Of a stretch of 64,000 nt of DNA, positions 11,110-22,792 are shown piece after piece. The notes under the pieces are model-generated. The model ran no database searches. It worked only from the letters and a program-made list of their open reading frames with translations, and was not told where the DNA came from. The DNA comes from Triatoma infestans (taxonomy: Eukaryota > Arthropoda > Insecta > Hemiptera > Reduviidae), in NCBI GenBank assembly GCA_011037195.1, contig JAAEAF010014556.1, positions 56,832 through 120,831 of the forward strand. Direction: 5' to 3'. The stretch's first letter is position 1, and each line of letters begins with the position of its first letter. Position numbers and translations under genes: made by a program.

Positions 11110-12590
11110 GACGCTATCTCAACCTGGTGTTTTTCAATATTGAATTTGTCAGTTTTAACTATATAAACTGCAGTAAGAGGAAGTTTCATTCCATTATTTT
11201 TAGTATTATTTGAACTATTTATATATTAAAGAAATAATTAAACTATTTATGTTTTTAAAAGATATATATTAATTACTGCTGTTCAATGGGATAACAATTC
11301 TAGAATTTTACCAATAACATTTGTGACATTTGTGAGAATAAATAAAGCCAAATCCTTTTATATGGACACTCCATGAAATTTGAACCATTAATTATAATGG
11401 AATTGTTTATGCTCACCTCTTGGCTAGACTCTGTGGCGACGGTATTCATTTTTTACGATAACTTTTATTCTATTGAACATCTCAGGGTTCATAATAATTT
11501 TTTATTCTTATTAATTTTCCCAAGTGTTGTAAACATTTCATGGCGTTTTAATAAATTCTTAGTCACAGATCTTTTATGATAATTTATTATCGCTAGATGA
11601 GCGTCTGATGATTTTTTTTAATGAAATATTGTAGATTTGTTAATTAGTTAGATAGTTAGTTGGTATAATATGAGCGAATTCAGCAGAGATTATTAGAAGA
11701 GTAAAACTCAGTAATTATTGTCTATCCATCCTTTCGGCCTGATGTAATGCTGACGGTCTTTTGAATAAGTAAATAGATTTTACAGATAAAATATTCTCAT
11801 TATTGCTTTATTCCTCTAACATCCAAAACTAAATAAAGATTACTTTGTTTCATTTACTCCAAGCTGACTTTAGTTTACTTAGTAAAATATTTTACCTTTT
11901 GTTAATGGATTTTTAATGTTTGTTTAAACATTGCTTGTTTTACATTGTTGAATTATTCTAAATTGGTGATCTAGTATCGACTTATTATTGTAGAGGAAGC
12001 TCATAGACCACAGGTACATACTTTCTGCTACAGAATGAACTGCCAAAGCCCCTTTTGGTACTCATTATTGAAAAAAATCTAATGTAACAGAAACGAAAAA
12101 GAAAGTAAGCATTTATGAGTAACACCTCCTACCGCACAAGGACTAACATCAAACGGCAGCGTTCCCTAGGAGAGGAAATGGGGTAGATATTGATGGTTCT
12201 TTTTCATAGAAAATGATCGTGATTTACCCATGTTTCACTTGACAGTCTAAGAGAATTCAATAAAAAAAAACAGGAATGATTATGGAACTAGGGTTGGTTT
12301 GGAACAATCACATGGACGCAAGGTTCGGATGATATCAGAGATATCTGTGATTCCAAGTTCAGCAACAGAATGGTTCACCTTTACTTACTTTTACCTTGCC
12401 CGAAAAAAGTTCTGTGCCCGTGAACGTAATAACGCTCTAAAAAGACCTGTTGTGCCTCTGGTCACACAGCTCTGGTATCAGGGGGCAAATAATGTTATGA
12501 TCATTCTTAACTTGTCACATAGGCAGTTCTGGTCATTGTATCTTCTATATAGATTGTTATGGGGAATTATCGCACTTCGGTCTGAAAGAT
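11110..12590. other. Stretch without recognisable gene
   Basis: AT-rich. A plus-strand frame of 133 codons at 12299-12700 has no recognisable domain and runs into SINE sequence at its 3' end, so I do not call it a gene. Confidence 0.5.
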
Positions 12591-12597
12591 CCATTGT

Positions 12598-12640
12598 GTC
12601 TCCCCGGAGCCTTCTCAGTGCATTGCCGGCCTTCGACAAT
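12598..12640 (-). mobile_element. SINE 3' fragment
   Basis: The word ccggagccttctcagtgcat and following bases match the reversed 3' part of the main SINE family. No head is present. Confidence 0.55.
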
Positions 12641-13579
12641 TTAACTTTTGAACTTAACTATTTAACTTTTTTGGCAACTTTTATTTTCTTGTTAAAATGA
12701 CTTCGAACAACTTAGTACAAAGTAGTTGCGTTGGAAATATATTTTGCTTGTTTCCTAATAACTATTGCCAGAGTTTTGACAAGTAATTACTGAAATTCTA
12801 GAGGAAGAAGTGTACGAAAGTAGTTTTATTCATGATTTTGACATGTCTATCCTAAGGGAGATAACGTGAAAAAAAATGAAGAATAATAAAGGAGGGAATT
12901 AATGTCTATGTGCTGTCGTCATGTCATGTCCTCTTTGAAAGACCGGTTTATACCCTTCTGCCTATAGACTTGTTTATTTGTCTATTTTTGTTTTCAAATT
13001 CATCAAAATAGCTTTATTATTAGGTACAACATTAGGTAATTAAAAATTTCTAGAGGTGTTTACCCTAGACATTTCTTTCCTACTTCATCTTTTATTGTCT
13101 TCGATGGATTAGGCATTTTAGAATGTATTGATAAACAGTCTCGACAACTCCGAGCCCACACTTAAAACTCCAGATGTATCATTATGTAGTGGAAGAAGCA
13201 AATGGAAAAACTGAAATAATTTTGGAAAATAATTTAGTGAATTTAACTTAAAAACAAGTGAAAAGAGTCAGGTACAATTAATTTAAGGTCAATGCTATTG
13301 AAGAGACAAAGGAACCAGCAACCGTTACGGCAACGGCTAGACAATACCACTTGGCCGGCTGTTTTGTAGGAGAAACCCCCGTCTAGAACAAGGAGCATTA
13401 TATCATTAGACTGATTTCAGCATTCAACCAGTAATATCGTCTCAGGCAATCACTCTCTTAACTTCACTTATAAGTGTTAACTTATGTATTTTAAATCAAT
13501 CTGTCTTACTTCATTATTCACAATTAACAAATAATTACAATTTGTAAAGTTACTAAATTAATATATTATACTTAAATTA

Positions 13580-13790
13580 TTTATTGAAAACATTGTTTCT
13601 TATTCTTTATATCTTAAACATCTCTCGCTCTCTGAAACATATACACACACATAAGCCCTTTTAACAACGTTCACGCCACACAGTACTACAATATATCACC
13701 AATAACAATTATAAATAGAACATGAAAATAAGCGAACGCTCCAAAACTTGGTCGATGGCCACAAAATGATGTAGGCTATCATTGAAAAAG
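13580..13790 (+). repeat. Family F copy joined to a degenerate hammerhead-like terminus
   Basis: Bases 13580-13700 resemble family F (cttaaacatctctcgctctc, then acacataagcccttttaac). They lead into gcgaacgctccaaaac, ttg, gtcgatggccacaaaatga at 13731-13769, which matches the better preserved motif at 56321-56357. The CTGATGA part is destroyed. Confidence 0.5.
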
Positions 13791-13989
13791 ATCTCGGATT
13801 TAACATTACGGAACACAAACTACCAATATATAACAATTGTCGCAATATATACATATTTGTACTAAATTAAACTAAATATTATTTTAACAGTAAAATCAAC
13901 ATAACATATAGCATATAACTTAAAGCAAACACAGTCTGCAATAATATTATTATTGTTTATAGTTTCCTGGAGGCAAACACCAATAACAT

Positions 13990-14560
13990 AACTAGTTAAG
14001 GTTATATTGTTTACACAGTGTGTAACATAAATAATATATTGTTTTTCTCCTCATGAAACAGAACTTTAAATTATTTATTCTTTTGCAAAACCCGACAAAA
14101 GAGGTTTTTATGAAAATCGGGCAATCGGACGTACTATTTAGTGAATGGATATGCTCGAAAATAGCTTCAACGGATTTCGTTAAACTTTGTATATACACAA
14201 AATCTTTTATTTGATACTTTTCCGGAAAGATTAAATTAAGAGGGATTTTAGTGTAGATGTGAGATAATTTTTACTTTAAATATAATATATAACTAAACTT
14301 TACTAAGCTATACATGTATTAAATATATATATATATATATAATATAGAATGGAATTGTTAGGTGGAGAGAATTTAGGTCTGGTTGATGATATAAGAAGAA
14401 GACTTGGTTAACACTGGTTAACTAATATATTAATAAATAGATACAGACTGCCTGGACTTTACAATAGAGAAATGTTTAAGGTAGTGTGATATGAAAATGA
14501 CACGTAGCGATTGGATCTATTGAACTGAATTCAACTGTGTTTATAGACTGTCCGTCGCTA
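13990..14560. other. Stretch without recognisable gene
   Basis: AT-rich, with a TA run at about 14326-14342. No supported open frame. Confidence 0.45.
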
Positions 14561-14629
14561 TATCGGCTTCTCCTACTCCAGTCCGAGAGGAGTGGTTGAG
14601 CTTCTCTTTGCTCTCTTTGGTTGCTGAGC

Positions 14630-15130
14630 TTCTCTTTGGTTGCTGTTACAATATTAATTATAATTAAATGTGATGCCAAAATTCCGAGTTTGAGGAAAAT
14701 AAGGTCGTGTAAATTTACTGAAAAGTTATTTGTTTGTTTTTTGCGACTTTCTCCATAAGGACATCAACGTGTTTCATTAAACTTGTTATTTATCTGTATA
14801 AACCTATATAAACTTGTAACCACACATACAAAGACCTATCCCTTTTGTTTGAAACAGTTTCCGAGTATATTCATTTGAGTGAAGTTTCTGGAGGAGAGGT
14901 TATACAAAAAAATTATATAAAGTTTGCTAAAATTGTCATTTCAATATTAATTATAATTAAATGTATTGCCGAATTCTTAATTTGAAGATAATTAGTTGAC
15001 CAGAAGTTGACTTTACTGAATACATTGTTCACTTTTCTGTGATTATCTCCTGATTGACACCAATGGGTTTCATTAAACTTGGTATATTAGCTATACATAC
15101 TACAGAGAAAATTGGTATTAAAAAGGTTCT
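14630..15130 (-). mobile_element. Family T partial copy, minus orientation
   Basis: Contains two internal units in reverse orientation. The word aatattaattataattaaa recurs 293 bp apart (14650 and 14943), each time followed by a degenerate accgagttt-type segment. Both ends are lost. It abuts the plus-oriented copy that starts near 15195, so the two lie head to head. Confidence 0.65.
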
Positions 15131-16022
15131 GGGAGCTGAATATCATGTTCCTTCAAAAAAAAATATTGAACTACTGAACATTTTGTAAAAAAAATTTGGT
15201 GTGAAACACTCACACAACATTCTCTTACTCTAGTTCTCAAAATTATAATTGACAAATTTTATAGTTTGTGCACCAAATTTTTACGAAATTCGTCGAAAAT
15301 TGAAAAAACAGTCCAGTAAAAGCGCACTTCAGGTTTACTAATTTTCTTAAAACTCGGAATTTTGGCCATCTATTTATTTCTAATTAACTTTGTTTGGATG
15401 ATAGAATTGTATAATCAACTAAGATAGCAATTTACAGGAAGCTGTAACCCCACCCCTCCCCTAAAAGTGCCCTTAAATGAATTTTCCCAGAGAAATATTT
15501 TAAATATAAACATTGCATGTTTGGGTTATACATGATGTTTCCAGAAAATCGTCAGAGACATTTTTAAGAAAATCAAGAAAAAGTAAAAAAATCATTTAGT
15601 AAAGTGTTAAAATAAACGCACTTCAGCTCATCCGATTTTTTCAAACTCGGAATTTCAACAACATATTTAATTCTAATTATTATTATTAAGAAGGCAGAAT
15701 TGTCTAATAAACTGAACTAGCACTTAGATGAAAACCTAACCCCACCCCTCCCCCGGAAGTGCCCTTAAATGAATTTTCCCTGAGAAATGTTTCAAATTAA
15801 TGTTGTAGCTCTTTGTATATGAACTTGATATACCAAGTTTAAAGAAAATATTCGGACCCATTTTTAAGATCATCGCAAAAACGTAATAAAACCATGTAGT
15901 AAAGTGGTAGTTTCGGTTGAGGAATTTTGCCAGATAACGTACTTTCAGATCTCATGGTGATATCTAAACGGAATATCAAGTTTCAACTTTCTAAGATTTT
16001 TCGTTTTTGAGCTATGCTGTTG

Positions 16023-16298
16023 TAATGACATAGCAATGTCAAAGCCTTCACAAAATTTAACAAAAGGAAAGAATAATTTATAACTAGTGGCCCCACAGCC
16101 GGCTGCTGCCTTTTCAATACAAACGTATCAAAGACAAGCACCGATAAAGCCCTGTCTATTGAACAGAAGCCACCTTGTCTTTGAAAGTCGCCGATGGGCG
16201 ACCAAATCTGGCCACTGACCTGAATCATTGGTCGCCGACCTAACCAAGGTCGCACAAGGTCACACGCTACATTGCTTTTACATTGCTATGTCATTAGA
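16023..16298. mobile_element. Small inverted-repeat element nested in family T
   Basis: The ends are a perfect 17-bp inverted repeat, TAATGACATAGCAATGT (16024-16040) and its reverse complement (16280-16296). CTGTT occurs just outside on both sides (16018-16022 and 16299-16303), a possible 5-bp target duplication. Copy B of family T (near 19425) lacks the insert, which confirms the boundaries. A related copy lies at 55709-55902. It has no open frame of note and is probably a MITE. Confidence 0.8.
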
Positions 16299-16318
16299 CT
16301 GTTAACATTTATACATAC

Positions 16319-16327
16319 ATACACACA

Positions 16328-16358
<31 letters not shown>

Positions 16359-16361
16359 CAC
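16319..16361. repeat. (CA)n microsatellite
   Basis: About twenty CA repeats with one interruption, at the position where family T copies B and C also carry CA or TG tracts. The microsatellite is part of the element. Confidence 0.9.
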
Positions 16362-16624
16362 CATTTGCTAAAAACCTCTTTTTGGACTCAGGGGACCTCA
16401 AAACGGACATTTCCTGTGAAAACTCGATACCGAAAATTTGACACGATTACAATACTTCCTCTTACTAGGAGTAAGAGAAAGTAATTATAAATTTGAAGAA
16501 AGTTTGTCAATTATAACTAAATAAATTATGTTTTAAAGCTCGTTACCACCGCTGTATTTGATATTGTAAAATGGATATTGCGGTTTGGTCACAAAAAAAA
16601 AGGACAACTCTTTTGTCAAATTTC

Positions 16625-16665
16625 CAACGACGTTTCGTCAAGTTTATTGTGCTTTCTTCAGTGTC
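16625..16665 (-). other. Hammerhead-like core motif, family 4
   Basis: On the minus strand: CTGAAGA (16655-16661), an 18-base spacer, GAAAC (16632-16636), then GTC (16629-16631) with no helix III loop. The spacer does not fold as well as in the other copies. Listed because it keeps the same word order. Confidence 0.3.
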
Positions 16666-16744
16666 TGTAAATTATAGTTAAGTGCATGTATAAGTTTAAG
16701 TAAATTATAGTTAGAGAAAGTCGTGTTATTTGTTTCATATTATA

Positions 16745-17040
16745 GTTTTTTACTTTCTCTTATTCCCAGTAAGAAGAAGAAGTATTGGGATCGTGGCAAA
16801 TTTTGGAAATAGAGTTTTCACAGGAAATATATATGAGAGGTTTCTTGAGTATGAAGAAAATATGTTTGTGTCTGAGAGAGTGCGAGTGAGAGAAAGAGAA
16901 TATGAATGATTAAGAGAATGTGTTAAAAGAATATCTTGGAAAAAAAAATTGCAGGAAACCCAAACTTGGTACATACTCCGTTTAAGTACTACCGTCGCAT
17001 CTAACATGAAGGTTTCGGACAGAATCCATCAACCGGAAGT
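16745..17040 (-). mobile_element. Family T right-end fragment
   Basis: Begins with the right terminus in reverse (ttactttctcttattcc, then cagtaaga and agtattgggatcgtg). It continues with gttttcacaggaaatat and a degraded microsatellite area. The internal units are absent. Confidence 0.65.
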
Positions 17041-17044
17041 ATTG

Positions 17045-17920
17045 TAATTAATGTTTTGACTGGAACTTATGGTAGAGAGTGACAGCTTATAGGCAGGATG
17101 ATCGGTTGCTGTTAAGGCACGCCTAAAATACGTTAATGCGCCAGTTTGACTCGGGAACATGTCCTGGCGATCCATTACACTGCTAAACCTAATAATTACA
17201 CTGAAAACGATAAACTAAGAGGTGATTTTGCCATGCGGACAAATAACGTAATTTTCTGCAATATCAATATTGTGATTAGTAACTATTTGTCTTGCTGATT
17301 TTAGTCGTTTATTGCGACATTTTTGTTTTGATTTTAATATACCGTTAGAGGGATGTACGTATTTTGTATTGTAGTTTAATATTGCCCAATATATTGTACC
17401 GACTATTTGATATGCAGCAATAAAATATAACAGTATTATCCAATAAAACATTATCTATATATATATAATAAAGAAATTCTTTGAAAACAAAACAAAACAA
17501 TTATTGGAAATTGTATCAGAAAATATATATAAAAGAGAACAAATTGAATTTCTATGAAGATAAGTATTTGTATATTATTCGAGTTATAGATATATATGAA
17601 GGTTTATTGTTTTACTGATTGGAAAATCTAACAACAGAAAGGAAGTAAAAGGATGAACTGAAATATAAAGGAAGGAGAGATTTAGAGTCTATATATATAA
17701 AACTGTGTAGTTGTTTTTCATTCAAGATAAAAGAATAAACTTTCAATATAAAGAAAAACGAGTTTCTATAAACTGCTTGTGAGATTGTATAGAATTAATA
17801 GAAACAATAACTAAAAGTTGAAATATAACAAAATAATATCTAGTAAAACTTTATAATAAACACAATTTTTTTATATATAGTTTATAATTTTATAGTAACT
17901 AACTTAATTGATCATTGTAA
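17045..17920. other. Stretch without recognisable gene
   Basis: AT-rich. Positions 17100-17200 have slightly higher G+C but no motif I recognise. Confidence 0.45.
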
Positions 17921-17924
17921 AGTC

Positions 17925-18240
17925 ATCCAGCAGAGAGAAGAAGGCTCTCTCTGGTTAACAGAGACTACTCTCTGATTTAGGCATGTTAGAGTGGGAGAAC
18001 CTGTGTATATAAGCCAGTGAGAATCTATCCAAAGGATATCTATCAAATTCAACCATACATCGCATCGTGTCATATCTCTACTCTCACCTTTCATTCTATC
18101 AGTTTCATTATAAAGTCCAGTGCAGTTAGTGTAAACTTATAGCTACATTATAACAGTGTCTTCATATCTTGTTCATTCAATCATACCTAATTTCTCTCCT
18201 CATCAACTCCATTATAATCATTAAACAAACTTAACTTGCC
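17925..18240 (+). mobile_element. LTR-like repeat fragment (family L), copy 1
   Basis: Matches 48800-49070 over about 270 bp. Shared segments include gggagaacctgt with tatataagccagtgaga (a TATA-box-like promoter), aaccatacatcgcatcgtgt, and tttctctcctcatcaactcc. The order TATA box, a region of about 200 bp, then a T-rich 3' part fits an LTR. The left end present in the other copy (TGTAACG) is missing here. Confidence 0.55.
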
Positions 18241-18258
18241 ATATTATAGAAATAAATA

Positions 18259-18301
18259 ATATAATAATAATAATAATAATAATTATTATTATTATTATTA
18301 A
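18259..18301. repeat. (ATA)n(ATT)n palindromic simple repeat
   Basis: A run of ATA triplets turns directly into ATT triplets, making a self-complementary tract. Confidence 0.9.
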
Positions 18302-18571
18302 TAAATAATATAAAAATGATTTTCAAAATAGTTGCTTCAATAATTAATTTTATTAAAAATTAGCCTAGAGATTAGAGCCCATGTTTGTTTACAACATGAT
18401 CTACGAGTATACGATTATTACGTTCGAATTTACTACCAGATTAAGCAACACGCTCCGCCGAAATTCCTATGGAATTTTGCATAAATAATTACCTCTTTAA
18501 AGTGTACTAAATAAAAGTCCTAAAGCAGCTTGCAAGAATATAACAAAAAAGATGCTTCTTTTTAATCAAAA

Positions 18572-19562
18572 AAATCTGGTATGAAACATTCATACAACTT
18601 TCTCTTATTTCAGTTTTCAAAATTATAATTACAAATTTTAGAATTTGCGAACCAAATTTGTGATGAAATGCGTTGAAGTTCGTCGAAAACTGAAAAAATA
18701 AAATGTTCAGTAACACCGTACCTCCGGTTTACTAATTTTCTTGAAACTCGGTATTTTGGCCATCTATTTATTTCTAATTAATTTGGTTTAGATGTTAGAA
18801 TTGTATAATCAACTAAGATAGCACCTTTAGAGCAAAACATAACCCCATCCCTCTCCCAAAAGCCTTCTTAAATGAACTCACCAGGGGAAATGTTTCAAAT
18901 AAAAGTTGTAGCTCTTTATATGTATAATTTATATTCCTAGTTTAAAGAAAATCGTTGGAGCTGTTTTCGAGAAAATACCAGAAAACTGAAAAAAATGCAT
19001 TTCAGTAAAAACGCACTTTCAGTCTTCCGATTTTTTTCAAACTCGGAATTTCAGCAACAAATTTTATTCTAATTAATATTATTTAGATGAGAGAATTCAT
19101 TAATATACTGAAATAGAACTTTAGAGGAAAACCTAATCCCACTCCTCCTCCAAAAGTGCCCTTAAGTGAATTTTCCCGGAAAAATGTTGCATATAAAAGT
19201 TATAGCACTTTGTATGAGTAGTTCATATACCAAGTTTGAAGAAAATCGTCGGAGCCATTTTTGAGAAAAACACAAAAAAGTAAAAAAAAAAAAAGCAACT
19301 AGTAAAGTGGTACTTCCGGTTGAGGAATGTTGACAAATAACGTCCTATCAGATTCCAGGGTAATACCTAAACGGAATGTCAAGTTTTAACTTCCTCGGAT
19401 TTTCGTTTTTGAGTTATGCTGTTCACATACATACGACACACACACCATTTGCTAAAAACCACTTTTTTGGACTCGGAGGACCTCAAAACGGATATTTCCG
19501 GTGAAAACTCGATATCGAAAATTTGACACGATTACAATACTTCCTCTTACCAGGAGTAATAA
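18572..19562 (+). mobile_element. Family T, copy B
   Basis: The left terminus is ctggtatgaaacattcatac with actttctcttat. Two internal units are spaced about 293 bp apart (the cccatccctctccc and cccactcctcctcc segments near 18844 and 19137). It continues with cgacacacacaccatttgct and the right end cttcctcttaccaggagtaa. The last bases of the terminal hairpin are lost. It carries no insert at the position of the element nested in copy A. Confidence 0.8.
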
Positions 19563-19569
19563 TTTTTCA

Positions 19570-21560
19570 AAGAGAGAGAATTTGTAAAGGCGAAAAATTA
19601 ATTTTCAACTTTTTCTTTTTTGTTTTTATATAAATGGTGAGACAGAAGGAAAAATTTATTATAATTTACTATACCCTATGGGGAATAAATACAAAATGAA
19701 ATATTAATGTTGTATATTTTAAGATTAATTAAAGGCCATAAAAATTAAATTATGATATATTCTGACAGTAGAAAATAAGAAATAATTAGAAATGGCCTAT
19801 ACAAGTAGCAAGAAGGAGGCAGTGAAAATTACATACCGCCACATAATGTTTTATTATGTACTCTACGGCACTTTATATTTATTATTATTATTATAATCTG
19901 TTTACTTAATTGCTAATTTAATTTAATATTACCACAATTTAGTAATTAAGCAATTCTAAGGGACAAAACTTACATGTACTATACAAAAATAAGTGTAGTG
20001 AGTAAAAGTGAAAAAGCTGTTTTCAGCTATAAATTCAATTTGTTTCAGAACATTCCAATTTATTATTATTACTTTTTTTTTTTTTTTTTAATACTCTATA
20101 TTGTCTTGATTGCCTCCTCATTGTCTAGGTAATTATAGAGTTTGCACTTATTTAAACTTCAACACCTGTCGTCATTGCCATCGCTTTATACAAGCCCTGT
20201 TAACTACTTAACTGGTTTTTAGAAGTCCTTTTGGCAAATGTATCTATTTATACTTATAAACCAAAGCTCATAGTTCTTATTTTTAATTACTCTCATTTTG
20301 CAGTGAGCATTAAAAGCAGGTTTTTCTCCCTATACTAGGGTTTCGCAATACATCCTTTTCTGTTTGTGTCTTTGCTTGTTTTTCAGTTTCTCAGCCATCT
20401 TTTCTACCAACTTTTGCAAAAGTGTTCATCAGCTGTGAGGCTTTAGTTCGGTCTTTAAGACACGAATAGTTTTTTGATTCAGTCTTGGGATATAGGTCCA
20501 AAGAGGTTTGCTTTTTGTTGCTGATGGTCTTTTTTTTAGTTCGAAGCATATATATATTCTGTTTAATTTTTCTCAAATGTTAGATCAATTTTAATATATT
20601 ATTTTCTCCCGATTTTTGTAATAATGTCATGTTCCCCATGCCAAAGATCATTGCTAATATATCAGTTCTATTAGATCTAATATTTTTGCTGAGAATGCCA
20701 TATTAGATTTTTTTAATTTTTGGCAGAATCCTAGCAGCCTTTAAGGTTGAAATTTCCATTTTATGTTGGATATCATTTTCATGATCAAGGACAGAAGAGT
20801 ACTTATTTTCTTTGAAAGTATGATTACCCTAAAAAAAGCTGACTTGCAAACAATAGTCTATGGATAGGTTAGGTATCGGAACGCTGATTCATTCAAGGAA
20901 ATGGATAAATCGAATATGAATCCGATGGATAATCAGTGGAGTTTTCGAACACTTTTGGTTCTAAACCTTTCTGCGATATCTGGTTTACTGCTGCCGTGTA
21001 GGCTTTGCAGAAATGGCTTAGCAGAAATCGTGAATGAAGAAATATTTCTTGGTTAGTCATTCCCAATTTCTCAACAATGTACTCCTTTGGAAAGCAAGAG
21101 GTTCAATAAATTAAAGATAGGGCAGTACTCTTAAGGAATATTATGGGATATCCATTTTATAGAAAATGTGACAAGAAAGATGAAAACCACGTTTACGAGA
21201 TTCCTTTAGAATCCCCTTCTAATGTTTTTGTGACATTTCGTTTTCTGGCGGTCTTCACATTCAACTAACCGTCAGACACTACGAAAGCAGGCGAGTAGGA
21301 AACAAACTTTTCTTTATGTATTACATATACTAACATATCAAATAAAATAAAAGGCCAAGACCGAGAATTGAATCCAGTAACAGAATATACATCAGCTTTG
21401 CGATCCTTCGCCTCTAACCATTCGGGTGTCGTGTCATCTTTTAGAATCTGAAATATTCATAGTTCATATGTTCAGTTATCGAACGAGGTTATAATGTTAT
21501 CTGGAGAGATTTGTTATTTAATTTCATATTCTTCATTCTGATGCTTTTGTGTTTCACACC
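19570..21560. other. Stretch without recognisable gene
   Basis: AT-rich sequence with a poly-T run near 20074. The minus-strand frame at 20391-20576 has no recognisable domain. Bases 20850-21450 have more even composition, but I find no protein family in any frame. Confidence 0.45.
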
Positions 21561-21577
21561 AATCAGTTTTATTTATT

Positions 21578-22582
21578 ACTTTCTCTTACTCTTCGTAAGA
21601 GGATGTATTGTAATCGTGTCAAATTTTCGAAATCGAGTTTTCACCAGAAATATCCGCTTTGAGGTACCCTGAGTCCAAAAAAGTTGTTTTTAGAAAAAAG
21701 GAAAATGGTGTGTGTGGTGTGTGTGTGGGTGTTGTGTATGTGTATGTATGTAATGTAACGCATAGCCAAAACAAAAACCGTAGAAAGTCAACTTGATATT
21801 CCGTTTAGGTATCACCATGGGATCTGGCAGTACGTTATCCGTCAAAATTCCTCAACCGAAACTACCACTTTACTAGTGTTTTTTTTTTAACTTTATTGCG
21901 ATTTTCTCAAAAATTGGCTCTAACGATTTTCTTTAAACTTGATATATCCACTACACATACAAATAGCTACAACTTTTATTTGAAACATTTCTTCGGGAAA
22001 ATAAATTTAAGGGCACTTTTAGGGGAGTGGTGGGGTTACGGTTTCCTATAAAGTGCTACTTCAGTTTATTATACAATTTTGTCATCTAAATAATGTTAAT
22101 TAGCATTAAATATGATGATGAAATTCCGATTTAAAAAATAATCGGATCATCAGAAGTGTGTTTACTTTACCATTTAACTAAATGATTTTTTTCACTTTTT
22201 CGCGATGTTCTCAAAAATGGCTCCGAAGATTTTCTTCAATCATTTTATGTATTATATTAACTACAACTTTTATTTTAATATATTTCTCTGGGAAAATTTA
22301 TTTAAGAGTACTTTTAGGGGAGGGGCGGGGTTATGTTTTTCTCTAAAGTGCTATCATAGTTGATTATACAATTCTACAATCAAAACAGAATTAATTAGAA
22401 ATAAATAGAGGCCATAATTCCGAGTTTCAAGAAAATTAGTAAACCGGAAGTGCGCTTTTACCGAACAGTTTTTCAGTTTTCGACGAATTTCATTAAATTT
22501 AGTACACAAACTATTAAATTTGTCAATTGTAATTTTAAGAACTAGAGTAAGAGAAAGTTGTGTGAGTGTTTCACACCAGATT
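21578..22582 (-). mobile_element. Family T, copy C, with possible target duplication
   Basis: Read on the minus strand, it runs from the left terminus (reverse of gtgtgagtgtttcacaccag, 22560-22579) through two units about 298 bp apart to a TG/CA tract (21698-21750) and the right-end hairpin. The plus-strand start is ACTTTCTCTTACTC (21578-21591), and GAGTAAGAGAAAGT lies at about 22545-22558. TTTTATTTATT occurs on both sides (21567-21577 and 22583-22593). This could be an 11-bp target duplication, but the sequence is of low complexity. Confidence 0.8.
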
Positions 22583-22694
22583 TTTTATTTATTTACCTAC
22601 TGCTGTTAACTATATTTTTTTTAATTACTTCTTCTGTCAAAAGACGCAAAAAGATATTTTCATTTTAACTGGAAAAATGTTGTATTCATTAAGT

Positions 22695-22792
22695 ATTGAT
22701 TGTCCCGTCATGGACAAACATATAATAAATATCTAAAAAATTTCAATCTAAGTTAGAATGTACTACAATAATTAAGATTGTTTACAATTATA
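22695..22792 (+). repeat. Direct repeat pair, copy 1
   Basis: About 90 bp containing tttcaatctaagttagaatg and tacaataattaagattg; repeated at 23358-23445. Both copies are AT-rich and non-coding. Confidence 0.65.

Larger units (their letters stand above)
15195..16482 (+). mobile_element. Family T, copy A (with nested insertion)
   Basis: The left terminus reads ttggtgtgaaacactcacac and is followed at 15217-15230 by ACATTCTCTTACTC. The right terminus is GAGTAAGAGAAAGT (16469-16482), its near-perfect inverse, and forms a hairpin with the preceding CTCTTACT. Inside are two tandem units of about 291 bp, each with a cccacccctccc segment followed by gaattttccc (15480 and 15771). A CA microsatellite (16319-16361) follows, then ccatttgctaaaaacc. 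There is no coding capacity. A 276-bp element interrupts it at 16023-16298. The layout resembles Helentron-associated non-autonomous elements, but that is inference. Confidence 0.8.

Noticed and set aside
12299..12700. 133-codon plus-strand open frame
   Set aside because: No recognisable domain, odd composition, and its 3' part is SINE sequence in reverse. Probably chance.
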